Assembly: GCA_025923075.1 (NCBI GenBank)
Contig: JAICGN010000040.1
Span: 1-33,891 of the forward strand
Length of the DNA: 33,891 nucleotides
Source: Chitinophagaceae bacterium
Lineage (GTDB): Bacteria; Bacteroidota; Bacteroidia; Chitinophagales; Chitinophagaceae
Direction of reading: 5' to 3'
Shown: positions 1 through 7,900 of the stretch, piece after piece
Layout of the letters: each line of letters starts with the position of its first letter
Numbering within the stretch: position 1 is the first letter of the stretch
The notes under the pieces: generated by a model
What the model was told of the DNA's origin: nothing
Database searches by the model: none
The model's input: the letters and a program-made list of their open reading frames with translations, nothing else
Position numbers and translations under genes: made by a program

Positions 1-2
1 CA

Positions 3-527
3 AAAAAGCCAGTGATCGCTTCTCATAGCAGCGTATGGGCATTGTGCCATCACAGGAGGAATTTAAAAGACGACCAGATAATAGCCATTGCCAAAAATGC
101 CGGCGTTGTTCATCTTAATTTTTATGCAGGCTTTCTTGACAGCACTTATGAAATGAAAGCCCTCGGCTTTCTTGCAAAACACAAATCAGAAGTGGATTCG
201 ATGATCACCGGGGGTGCTCAGCCAGATTATGCCCAAATAATGATGATGGAAAAGTACAGGACTGAAATAGATTCATTTCGTCCTGCACTTTCACTGCTGA
301 TAGATCATCTTGATTACATTGTGAAACTTGTTGGGATCGATTTTGTAGGCCTGGGTTCCGATTTTGATGGCATCGAAGCAGGACCAAAAGAATTGAACGG
401 TGTGCAGGATTTTCCTTTGATCACAAAAGCATTGTTAGACAGAGGCTATAGCAAAAAAGATATTCGCAAAATTCTGGGAGAAAATTTTTTACGGGTGTTT
501 AGGGCTAATCAGATTGGGTTGAACTGA
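3..527 (+). CDS. Membrane dipeptidase (peptidase family M19), C-terminal part
   Basis: The reading frame is open from the left edge, so the N-terminal half lies outside the window. Peptidase family M19 (renal-dipeptidase type) are zinc enzymes that cleave dipeptides. The visible part has the SHSS motif carrying a metal-binding histidine (equivalent to human DPEP1 His219), followed by a CxHRRN stretch with the substrate-binding arginine, a VVxxNFY core strand, and GSDFDG near residue 115 of the visible part, which holds the conserved aspartate. The end, GENFLRVF, is typical of the family C-terminus. The N-terminal HxD zinc ligands cannot be checked. The last 23 bases overlap the end of the convergent DUF3817 gene. 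The family call is firm; location (lipoprotein or cytoplasmic) cannot be seen. Confidence 0.9.
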   Translation, partial: KKPVIASHSSVWALCHHRRNLKDDQIIAIAKNAGVVHLNFYAGFLDSTYEMKALGFLAKHKSEVDSMITGGAQPDYAQIMMMEKYRTEIDSFRPALSLLIDHLDYIVKLVGIDFVGLGSDFDGIEAGPKELNGVQDFPLITKALLDRGYSKKDIRKILGENFLRVFRANQIGLN

Positions 528-816
528 CCGTTTCTTCTTCCTTTAATTTTTTATCAAAGAAAAAAGTTCCTGCGGGTAAAATGGAAGCGAGAAAGGCGAG
601 CGCAAACCATTTCCCGCTTTTATTACGATCAGTTTTTACTTCCCAGGCAAGAAAGAGAAACGCAACAAATAATATCCCGTGCGCCCACCCAACAATCGTT
701 ACCGCCATTGGCTGTTTTAATACATATTTCAATGGCATAGCAATGCCAAGCAATAGTAAAAAAGAAATTCCTTCGGCAATACCTGTTCTACGAAGCCATG
801 AAAGTTTTTTATTCAT
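505..816 (-). CDS. DUF3817 family small membrane protein
   Basis: A 103-residue protein with three hydrophobic helices (roughly residues 14-32, 39-58 and 68-86) and charged ends. The GxAEGISFLLLL opening helix, the PMAVTIVGWAHG segment and the following FLFLAW helix match the DUF3817 integral membrane family as I know it. Members have no established biochemical role. It ends convergently inside the 3' end of the M19 gene (23-base overlap) and starts 27 bases downstream of the lipoprotein gene on the same strand, so those two may be co-transcribed. The lysine- and glutamate-rich tail after the last helix is probably cytoplasmic. Confidence 0.8.
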   Translation of the reverse strand: MNKKLSWLRRTGIAEGISFLLLLGIAMPLKYVLKQPMAVTIVGWAHGILFVAFLFLAWEVKTDRNKSGKWFALAFLASILPAGTFFFDKKLKEEETVSSTQSD

Positions 817-843
817 ACTTGATAATTATTATTCGTATTATTA

Positions 844-1296
844 TTATTGTCTTTTCCAGCCTTTGTATTCCTGCTCGCTGATGACGCCGCCGGATGCATG
901 GCTATACATATCCATGTTGAAATAAACATAATTTATTCCTGGGGCTGATGTGAGATTAATAACTGCATCGGCAAACCATGCCGAGGATCCGGCACTTCCC
1001 ATCTGGTTGCCAAGATACTCCCCATCAGGAACTGCAATGTAAATCGTATCCCCGCTTTGTTTAATGACATCGATATGTACTTCAGGATATTTTTCATTTA
1101 ATCCATTAATTATTCGCTTAACCGTAATGGCACTGTCAGGCACAGTAATGTCTCTTTTCATGATCATTGAATCGGCATTTGTGTCCCAGGCAAGTAGTGT
1201 GTCACTGACTGCGTACCCGTTTTCATTTATTTCTTTATCGGCATTACCGCAGCTAAAAAAATGAAAAATCAACAATATGATAGCTACAAATCGCAT
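844..1296 (-). CDS. Hypothetical lipoprotein
   Basis: A 150-residue protein with a lipoprotein signal peptide: MRF, then a hydrophobic core, then FFSC with the lipidated cysteine at residue 16. The mature part is acidic and polar, with an ISDT/VSDTLLAWDT-like segment, a predicted alpha/beta stretch around VKRIINGLNEKYPEVHIDV, and a C-terminal aromatic, glycine-containing region. I do not recognise the family. It reads toward the DUF3817 gene and is divergent from the DUF5916 gene with a 77-base gap. A membrane-attached role in the periplasm or outer membrane is inferred from the lipobox only. Confidence 0.7.
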   Translation of the reverse strand: MRFVAIILLIFHFFSCGNADKEINENGYAVSDTLLAWDTNADSMIMKRDITVPDSAITVKRIINGLNEKYPEVHIDVIKQSGDTIYIAVPDGEYLGNQMGSAGSSAWFADAVINLTSAPGINYVYFNMDMYSHASGGVISEQEYKGWKRQ

Positions 1297-1373
1297 CGCT
1301 GCAAGTTATTAAATGTTATCAGTTAAATTTTCTTTTACAAGAGTTAAATTGCAGATATAAACACAAACTAACA

Positions 1374-3548
1374 GTGTTAAAATTTTCTCTCTTTTTTTTA
1401 TCCTATTTTTTGTTTTGTCACATTCTTTTTGCCCAAAAGAAAAATGAGAAATATCAATTGCATATAAAAAAAGCGTCATCACCGATCGCCATCGACGGCG
1501 TAATGGATGAGCAGGCCTGGAAAGATGCCGAAGTAGCTGCGGATTTTTTTATGGTTTTGCCCATGGATACCAGCCATGCAAAAGTGAGAACAGAAGTCCG
1601 GATGTGTTATGATGGAGAAAACCTCTATTTGATGGCGACCTGCTTTCATAAAGAAAACCAGAAATACATGGTGGAATCACTAAAACGGGATTTTATTTTT
1701 GGAAAGAATGATAACTTTCTTTTGTTCATGGATCCTTTTGATGATCAGACCAATGGTTTTTCATTTGGCGCTAATGCCGCCGGAGCACAATGGGATGGTA
1801 TGATGTATGAAGGTGGCAAAGTTGATCTTAATTGGGATAACAAATGGATCTCCATTGTAAAAAATTATACTGACAAATGGATATTCGAAGCTTCAATTCC
1901 TTTTAAAACAATTCGCTATAAGAAGGGAATAAAAACATGGGGCATTAATTTCAGCAGACTCGATATCATAATTGCGGAAAAATCGAGTTGGGCCCCTGTG
2001 CCCCGGCAATTTCCCACTGCATCGCTTGCCTATAGCGGCTCACTTGTTTGGGATGAACCGCCACCGGAGGCCGGTGCTAATATTTCTATCATCCCTTACC
2101 TGCTTGGCGGAGTAAGTAAAGATTATGAAACAAAACAAGCTGCTGATTATAGAAAGGATGTTGGCGTTGATGCAAAGATCGCTGTTACCTCTTCATTGAA
2201 CCTCGATCTTACAGTTAACCCGGATTTTTCGCAGGTAGAAGTGGACCGGCAGGTAACCAATCTTGATCGCTTTGAACTTTTCTTTCCTGAAAAAAGACAG
2301 TTCTTTCTTGAGAATGGTGACCACTTTGCAAATTTTGGTTATCCAACCATTCGTCCATTTTTCTCACGGCGTATTGGTTTAAATGCACCGATCAGTGTTG
2401 GTGCAAGACTGAGTGGTAAGATTAACAAAGACTGGCGCATCGGTGTAATGGATATGCAAACCGGCAAGGTTGATTCGGTGGAATTGCCTGCACAGAATTT
2501 TGCAGTGATCGCCTTGCAAAGAAGAGTTTTCTCCCGTTCCAATATTGGTTTCTTGTTTGTTAATAAACAGTCTGTGAATTATGATCCAAGCGATACAGCA
2601 AAACATATCTATTCATCATTCAACAGGAATTTTGGAGTTGAATACAATCTTGCTTCATCAAATAATCTTTGGACAGGAAAATTCATGCTGCTGAAGTCAT
2701 TTAGTCCCGGCAATCCCGGTAAAAACTGGGTGCATGCTGCAAATCTCCAATACACCAGTCGCAAATGGACCCTGGCATGGCAGCATGAATACATCGGAAA
2801 AAATTATACTGCTGAAGTGGGTTATGTTCCAAGAACAAACTATATAAAAATAAGTCCGTTTACAAGCCGGTTATTTTTCCCGGCAACCGGGAAAGTATTG
2901 AGTCATGGACCGAGAGCTTCTATAAACTATTATTTCTCTCCCTCCATGAAACAAACGGATCATGAAAACATTTTTCTCTACATAGTGAACTTCCGTAATC
3001 AAAGTTTATTTGATGTATGGGCGGGAGATGTGTTTATTGAATTGTTACAACCCTTTGATCCAACTAATTCAGGAAAAGATACACTGGCCCGTGGTACGCT
3101 TCATCACTGGAAAGCATGGGGAGTAGAATATGTTTCCAAGCCACAAAGCCGTTTTACGTTTGGGTTTAGTACCCGGTTTGGCGGATATTATGCAGATGGC
3201 AGCCGGTTAAACATAATAGCCGATCTTGGGTACAGGTTTCAGCCATTCGTGAACATCGCAATCAACACAAACTATAACAATCTTGATCTTCCTTTACCAT
3301 GGGGTAAAACTGATTTTTGGCTAGTAGGACCCCGGATTGATGTGACAATGACAAATAAATTATTCTTTACCGCATTTATTCAGTACAACGAACAGCAAAA
3401 GAACATTAATATTAATACAAGGTTTCAATGGCGATACCGGCCGGCCTCCGACCTGTTCATTGTATATACTGATAACTATTATACAACGCCCTTATATGTT
3501 CGCAACCGTGCATTGGTAATAAAGTTTACTTATTGGTGGAATATGTAA
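1374..3548 (+). CDS. DUF5916 outer-membrane barrel protein with N-terminal CBM9-like domain
   Basis: A 724-residue secreted protein starting at a GTG codon directly ahead of a clear signal peptide (residues 1-20, ending LFAQ). Residues about 30-210 look like the carbohydrate-binding family 9-like sandwich often found in this family: an AIDGVMDEQAWKDA opening, then VRTEVRMCYDGENLYL. From about 230 onward it matches the DUF5916 type: the DLTVNPDFSQVEVDRQVTNL segment, FFPEKRQFFLENGDHF, and then alternating aromatic strands ending in FTYWW, as in outer-membrane beta barrels. The substrate is unknown. DUF5916 proteins are common in Bacteroidota and have been linked only loosely to uptake or polysaccharide binding. 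It converges on the phosphotriesterase-like gene with 14 bases between the stops. Confidence 0.85.
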   Translation: MLKFSLFFLSYFLFCHILFAQKKNEKYQLHIKKASSPIAIDGVMDEQAWKDAEVAADFFMVLPMDTSHAKVRTEVRMCYDGENLYLMATCFHKENQKYMVESLKRDFIFGKNDNFLLFMDPFDDQTNGFSFGANAAGAQWDGMMYEGGKVDLNWDNKWISIVKNYTDKWIFEASIPFKTIRYKKGIKTWGINFSRLDIIIAEKSSWAPVPRQFPTASLAYSGSLVWDEPPPEAGANISIIPYLLGGVSKDYETKQAADYRKDVGVDAKIAVTSSLNLDLTVNPDFSQVEVDRQVTNLDRFELFFPEKRQFFLENGDHFANFGYPTIRPFFSRRIGLNAPISVGARLSGKINKDWRIGVMDMQTGKVDSVELPAQNFAVIALQRRVFSRSNIGFLFVNKQSVNYDPSDTAKHIYSSFNRNFGVEYNLASSNNLWTGKFMLLKSFSPGNPGKNWVHAANLQYTSRKWTLAWQHEYIGKNYTAEVGYVPRTNYIKISPFTSRLFFPATGKVLSHGPRASINYYFSPSMKQTDHENIFLYIVNFRNQSLFDVWAGDVFIELLQPFDPTNSGKDTLARGTLHHWKAWGVEYVSKPQSRFTFGFSTRFGGYYADGSRLNIIADLGYRFQPFVNIAINTNYNNLDLPLPWGKTDFWLVGPRIDVTMTNKLFFTAFIQYNEQQKNININTRFQWRYRPASDLFIVYTDNYYTTPLYVRNRALVIKFTYWWNM

Positions 3549-3562
3549 TTAAAGGCAACTTA

Positions 3563-4582
3563 TCATCTCTTTATGCTAATTGAAAAAGCTTCAGCCGGAT
3601 TCCGGCTCATTAAAAGATTGAATTCCTCCTTGCTGAAACCTTTTGACATCAGTGCCGGGTACAGTTTTTTAAAAATATTTGTATAAGGTTGAATTGCCTG
3701 AACTTGTTTTTGTGGATCGTACCATCCGGCATCGTGTGATATTAATATCCTGTCGAGTATCTTATTTTCTTTTGCAAATACCATTTTCTCAATATGTTTT
3801 TCGAGTTCCCAACCTAATCCATCAAAGCTGATCCAGCAACCCTCCTTTGCAGCAAGCAAATAGTTATTATTGTCTTTTTCATTTTGCGAATGAACCCATA
3901 TAAAAGCCTCCGGAGAAACATTCATGTCTTTGAGAATTTTTAATTGGGGCCAAAGTCCTTTCGCCTCTCCGGTGTGTGAAGCAATCGTCAATCCCGTTTG
4001 CAAATGAGTAATTGCCGCTGCCTTTACCAGTTTTTGATCTATAGTATCAAGCCTATCTGATGCATCAACGCTGATCTTAATGAACCCGGGTTTTACGGGC
4101 GTGCCATCTATCCCATTCTTAAATTCATTGATCCATATTTCGGCCAGTTCTTCAGCCGTTTTATCAAACGCAAATGAAGGAACATATCTATTATTTACTG
4201 CGCCATAAAAACCGGTATTGGTTATAATAGTTAGTCCGGTTCTGTTTGCGATCTTTTCCAGCAGCAACACATCCCTGCCAAGATAAGCAGGTGTCGCATC
4301 AACGAAATATTTTACCTTATGTGGTTTTATTTCTTCAAGATAATTTAATGTCGCATTTATGACAGAATCATGGTTCCATCTTTTGGCATCAATACTATCG
4401 GCGCCAATAAAATCTACAAGAAGATGTTCATGAGACAGCCAGATCTCACCCGGAGAAACGGTTGCAGGTCCCGTAACGGATTGTATCAGCGTTCTCTTAT
4501 TATTGGATGAACAAGCTACAAACAACAACAATAAGGAACTCGCTATGATGCTTTTAAGCAGCCGGAAAAGTTTTTTATTCAT
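3563..4582 (-). CDS. Phosphotriesterase-like metal-dependent hydrolase, lipoprotein
   Basis: A 339-residue amidohydrolase-superfamily TIM barrel of the phosphotriesterase/lactonase type. All expected metal ligands are visible: HxH at residues 51-53 (LSHEH), the carboxylatable lysine at 169 (GFIKIS), histidines at 203 (ASHTGE) and 231 (WVHS), and aspartate at 284 (ISHDAGW). The N-terminus is a lipoprotein signal peptide ending FVAC, with the lipidated cysteine at residue 24, so it probably acts in the periplasm or at a membrane face. Family members hydrolyse lactones or phosphotriesters; the true substrate cannot be read here. It is the last gene of the minus-strand run headed by mqnC, 24 bases after the VOC gene. 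Confidence 0.85.
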   Translation of the reverse strand: MNKKLFRLLKSIIASSLLLLFVACSSNNKRTLIQSVTGPATVSPGEIWLSHEHLLVDFIGADSIDAKRWNHDSVINATLNYLEEIKPHKVKYFVDATPAYLGRDVLLLEKIANRTGLTIITNTGFYGAVNNRYVPSFAFDKTAEELAEIWINEFKNGIDGTPVKPGFIKISVDASDRLDTIDQKLVKAAAITHLQTGLTIASHTGEAKGLWPQLKILKDMNVSPEAFIWVHSQNEKDNNNYLLAAKEGCWISFDGLGWELEKHIEKMVFAKENKILDRILISHDAGWYDPQKQVQAIQPYTNIFKKLYPALMSKGFSKEEFNLLMSRNPAEAFSISIKR

Positions 4583-4606
4583 CTGATGGGTTTCCTTTAT
4601 GAGCCT

Positions 4607-4975
4607 TTAGTCTATATCTTCGGAAATAAAGATCGCATTTGAATTAAGGTCATGAAAAGCAAATTCATTTGTTCCCCATGGTGTGTTTTCCCTGAAATCT
4701 TTTTCTTGCACTGTTCCCCTTTGTTTGAATTCTTCAAAAAGAGGTTTGATATTTTTTACATCAATACGAATAACAGCACCGCCGTTCATAGGGTCATCTT
4801 TTGTACCGGCATGCCATTGAAGATGTATTTCAAGACCATCGCGGTAAAGCCCCGCATACATTTTTTCATGAGAAAAAGAAACGGCAAAGCCTGTTTTTTC
4901 TTTATACCATGCAACGTCTCGTGCAATATCAGCAGATTCAAGAACAGGAATAATTTTTACAAGTGCTGTGCTCAT
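4607..4975 (-). CDS. VOC superfamily protein (glyoxalase/bleomycin-resistance fold)
   Basis: About 122 residues from the chosen start, MSTALVKIIPVL. An in-frame ATG nine codons upstream (5002) would overlap the preceding serine hydrolase gene, whose stop lies at 4980, so the internal ATG four bases after that stop is preferred. The paired beta-alpha-beta-beta-beta units of the vicinal oxygen chelate fold can be followed: IIPVLESADIARDVAWYKEK, then FSHEKMYAGLYRDGLEIHL, then VIRIDVKNIKPLFEEFKQRG, then a final EFAFHDLNSNAIFI strand. The pattern resembles bleomycin-resistance-type binding proteins, but neither a metal site nor a ligand can be assigned with confidence. It sits in a tight minus-strand unit between two hydrolase genes. 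Confidence 0.8.
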   Translation of the reverse strand: MSTALVKIIPVLESADIARDVAWYKEKTGFAVSFSHEKMYAGLYRDGLEIHLQWHAGTKDDPMNGGAVIRIDVKNIKPLFEEFKQRGTVQEKDFRENTPWGTNEFAFHDLNSNAIFISEDID

Positions 4976-4979
4976 TGAT

Positions 4980-6143
4980 TTAATATTTGGTTTCTGCGGC
5001 ATTGATCACCAATTGCACAAGCTCCCCGATTTTCGATGGATCCAGCCAGCGTACAACTATAACAAGATCATGCTCAGTATCCACAACAATAAAATTGCCG
5101 CCAAAGCCATCGGCAGAATAAATTTTCTTTGAAACATTTCCCAGGCGATTTTCTTCATTTGTCCACCACATTAAACCATAAGATTTGTTTGCAGCAGACG
5201 GCTGGCTAACTGAATTCACCCACTGCTCAGAAATTAATTGTTTGTTTTTCCATTTTCCTTTTCTTAAAAACAACAAGCCAAATCTTGCCTGGTCAAGTGT
5301 ATTGATGAAAATACCGCCACCGAAATGACCGCCACCACTTACTGATACGATCGTTTTACCATCAACATTTACGGATGAATTATCATAACCATACCATCTC
5401 CATGTAGTGGAAGCACCGATCGGATCCATAATTCTTTCACGTAGTACAAGCGACAACGGTTTTCTTACAACCTGTAATAAGGAATAGGCCAATAAATTCA
5501 CCCGAACATCATTGTATTCAAATGTGGAACCTGGTTCAAGCAGCTTTCTATTTTTCCAATCATCAATCGTTCCGTCTCTTGGCGGACGATCGGCCCAATC
5601 ACAAACATCAAATAAGCATCCCGACCAATCGGATGATTGTGTAAGCAAATGCCGCCATGTGATCTTTGAATTATGTTCTCCATCAAATTTTCCATCCGAA
5701 ACGTATTCACCTACACGGTCATCAATATTTTTTATTAAGCGATCATCCAGTACTAGTCCTGCCACCGTGGAAAGATAACTTTTCGAAACACTGAATGTCA
5801 TATCCACTCTTTCCACATTACCCCATTGCGCAACGATATAACCATTCTTTAAAATAATTCCTGCAGGTCTACCTCTTTCGCTTGTTGGGCCGGCTATTCG
5901 ATAATTTGGTTCATTTGCGTGAGCTTTTAAAATAGCAATGCGGAGATCATAATCGGTTTTGGTTTCATTACGAATGGCAAAGCTTACTGCGCTGTCGACT
6001 AGTGCTGCATTCATTTTTAATTCTGCCGGTTTTTTTGTTTGCCACGTTGAATCGGGAAAATAGAGTTGTTGGGTAAAAGCATTATGGAATAAAATGGTAA
6101 AATTAAAAACGAGAAAAAACTTAATTAGATTATTGTCTCGCAT
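4980..6143 (-). CDS. Serine hydrolase, class C beta-lactamase/esterase fold
   Basis: A 387-residue exported enzyme of the beta-lactamase-related family. A signal peptide covers about residues 1-24 (hydrophobic core ending AFTQ). The catalytic SxxK is S118-V-S-K121 in TFSVSKSYLS, a YND at residues 210-212 is the tyrosine motif, and HFGGG in SGGGHFGGGIF is the third (HxG-like) motif. Such proteins are esterases, D-aminopeptidases or peptidoglycan-related carboxypeptidases more often than true beta-lactamases, so resistance should not be inferred. The start lies 2 bases after the stop of the upstream lipoprotein gene, showing tight coupling in the mqnC-headed run. Confidence 0.88.
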   Translation of the reverse strand: MRDNNLIKFFLVFNFTILFHNAFTQQLYFPDSTWQTKKPAELKMNAALVDSAVSFAIRNETKTDYDLRIAILKAHANEPNYRIAGPTSERGRPAGIILKNGYIVAQWGNVERVDMTFSVSKSYLSTVAGLVLDDRLIKNIDDRVGEYVSDGKFDGEHNSKITWRHLLTQSSDWSGCLFDVCDWADRPPRDGTIDDWKNRKLLEPGSTFEYNDVRVNLLAYSLLQVVRKPLSLVLRERIMDPIGASTTWRWYGYDNSSVNVDGKTIVSVSGGGHFGGGIFINTLDQARFGLLFLRKGKWKNKQLISEQWVNSVSQPSAANKSYGLMWWTNEENRLGNVSKKIYSADGFGGNFIVVDTEHDLVIVVRWLDPSKIGELVQLVINAAETKY

Positions 6144-6145
6144 TT

Positions 6146-6598
6146 TTAATTGCTTTTCTCCAGTTCAAAATCCCGATAGTTGCTTCTTATAACCTTATAA
6201 GACGAATACTTAAATACCCTTGCTTTGTCTACCTGCATTTCTGTCTTAGGATAATTTTTAGGGTACCCAATGTCTTTATAAAATTGTCCCACAAACATTA
6301 TTAAATCACCACTATAGCCTAACGTGTCGGGTAATATTAATTTATCAGTTGCTGGCTCAATAAAGATTGAATGCTCTGAAAGCTTACCTGTGTCTTGGTA
6401 TAACTCAATGTCTGATGGAGTTGCCCAATTTGCACATTGGCAAGCCCATGAAATATATTGCAAATTCAACGTTTTAATGCTGTCTTCTAAATCCGTTGTG
6501 TATGTGGGATGATACTCATTCTTTTCTGCTTTTGGAGATTGATTTTCGCCTGAACATGCACTAAACAGAAATATAAATGAGATAAGAAAAAATTTCAT
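6146..6598 (-). CDS. Hypothetical lipoprotein
   Basis: A 150-residue protein from the chosen ATG, which gives a compact lipoprotein signal MKFFLIS...FSAC with the cysteine at residue 15. An upstream in-frame ATG at 6631 would overlap mqnC and put eleven polar residues in front of the signal peptide, so the later start is preferred. The mature protein has two close cysteines in SWACQCANW, an IELYQDTGKLSEHSIFIEPA segment and a C-terminal YKVIRSNYRDFELEK. I do not recognise a named family. The CQCANW pair could be a disulfide or metal site. It lies 22 bases after mqnC and 2 bases before the serine hydrolase, in the same run. Confidence 0.7.
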   Translation of the reverse strand: MKFFLISFIFLFSACSGENQSPKAEKNEYHPTYTTDLEDSIKTLNLQYISWACQCANWATPSDIELYQDTGKLSEHSIFIEPATDKLILPDTLGYSGDLIMFVGQFYKDIGYPKNYPKTEMQVDKARVFKYSSYKVIRSNYRDFELEKSN

Positions 6599-6620
6599 AA
6601 CATTATTTTCTGGATTTATC

Positions 6621-7745
6621 TCAGTAATCAATCACCTGCTCTTCTATTGTCTCTGGCAAAGCTCTCCATTCATATTGCTGATTGCGCAGTTGCGGTTCAA
6701 AGCCTGCTTCACGAATCGCCTGCTGAATACTTTTATAAGTAAACCGATGGGGTGCGCCGGCTGCACTCACTACATTTTCTTCAAGCATGATGCTGCCAAA
6801 ATCATTGGCGCCGGCATGTAAGCAAAGTTGCGCAACCTCTTTTCCAACGGTGAGCCAGCTGGCCTGTATGTTTTTAATATTGGGAAGCATGATGCGGCTG
6901 ATAGCGATCATGCGGATATATTCGTCAGGTGTCGTGAGATTATGCACGCCGCGGATCTTTGCAAGTAATGTATCAACATCCTGGAAAGTCCACGGAATAA
7001 AAGCCAAGAAACCCTTTGCATTTTCAGGTTTACGGTTCTGCACTTCTCTTATTTTTATCAAATGCTCAAACCGTTCTTCAATGGTTTCCACGTGACCAAA
7101 CATCATCGTTGCAGAAGTAGTAATATTTAATTTATGTGCTTCATGCATGATGTCGAGCCATTCCTGCGCCCCGCATTTGCCTTTGCTGATCAATCGGCGA
7201 ACACGATCAATTAGTATTTCAGCGCCGGCGCCGGGTAATGAATCCATTCCCGCATCTTTTAATGCAATCAATACGTCACGATGATTGCTTTTTTGGAGTT
7301 TGGTAATATGGGCAACTTCAGGCGGGCCGAGCGTATGCAGTTTAATAGTTGGGAATTCTTTTTTGATCTGCCTGAAAGTATTGACATAAAAATCCAATCC
7401 TAATTCAGGATGATGACCGCCCTGCAGTAAAAGTTGATCACCACCCCAACGCACAGTCTCCTCAATCTTTTTCCGGTATGTTGGCATATCGGTTATATAG
7501 GCTTCCGCGTGACCGGGTATTCGATAAAAATTGCAGAACTTACAATTGGCAATACAGACATTGGTCGTATTTACATTGCGATCGATCTGCCAGGTAACTT
7601 TTCCGTGCGGCACTTGCTTCTTTCTTAATTCATCAGCAATAAACATAAGCTCGGTCAGGGGCGCATTTTCAAATAAATACACTCCTTCTTCTTTGGTCAG
7701 GAATTCAAACGTTGCGGCTTTCTGATATAGATCGGGTAATTGCAT
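6621..7745 (-). CDS. mqnC: Cyclic dehypoxanthinyl futalosine synthase (radical SAM)
   Basis: MqnC cyclises dehypoxanthinyl futalosine in the futalosine route to menaquinone, the respiratory quinone of most Bacteroidota. The radical SAM cluster motif CIANCKFC (CxxxCxxC) is complete, preceded by WQIDRNVNTTNV and followed by the family-typical IPGHAEAYI and LLLQGGHHPELGLDFY stretches. The C-terminal half carries ASWLTVGKEVAQLCLHAGANDFG, diagnostic for the MqnC/MqnE group. The start at 7745 gives 374 residues. An upstream ATG at 7784 would add 13 residues, but a TTG-N17-TACCTTTG promoter lies between the two ATGs, so the shorter form is preferred. Several unrelated hydrolase genes follow it closely; no other menaquinone gene is in the window. 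Confidence 0.95.
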   Translation of the reverse strand: MQLPDLYQKAATFEFLTKEEGVYLFENAPLTELMFIADELRKKQVPHGKVTWQIDRNVNTTNVCIANCKFCNFYRIPGHAEAYITDMPTYRKKIEETVRWGGDQLLLQGGHHPELGLDFYVNTFRQIKKEFPTIKLHTLGPPEVAHITKLQKSNHRDVLIALKDAGMDSLPGAGAEILIDRVRRLISKGKCGAQEWLDIMHEAHKLNITTSATMMFGHVETIEERFEHLIKIREVQNRKPENAKGFLAFIPWTFQDVDTLLAKIRGVHNLTTPDEYIRMIAISRIMLPNIKNIQASWLTVGKEVAQLCLHAGANDFGSIMLEENVVSAAGAPHRFTYKSIQQAIREAGFEPQLRNQQYEWRALPETIEEQVIDY

Positions 7746-7756
7746 ATTCGGATCGA

Positions 7757-7784
7757 CAAAGGTAAAGAAGGCAAAATCATTCAA
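7757..7784 (-). promoter_or_regulatory. Bacteroidota-type promoter for mqnC
   Basis: On the minus strand, TTG at 7784-7782 is followed after 17 bases by TACCTTTG at 7764-7757. This fits the TTG-N(17-23)-TAnnTTTG primary sigma consensus described for Flavobacterium and relatives. The element ends 11 bases before the ATG at 7745, implying a very short leader, and it overlaps the alternative upstream ATG at 7784. It therefore supports the shorter MqnC reading. Confidence 0.6.
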
Positions 7785-7900
7785 TTACTTGCCGCCGGTA
7801 ATTATTTATTGTTTTATTATAATATCTTGCCGTACTGAATGCAGCAAATCAGCCAAACTAACCGTCTATTTGCTGAACAATTATCTAAAAAAGATCCCAA

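Noticed and set aside
4980-6143. Beta-lactamase resistance gene
   Set aside because: The fold and SxxK match, but most such proteins are esterases or peptidases and there is no resistance context.
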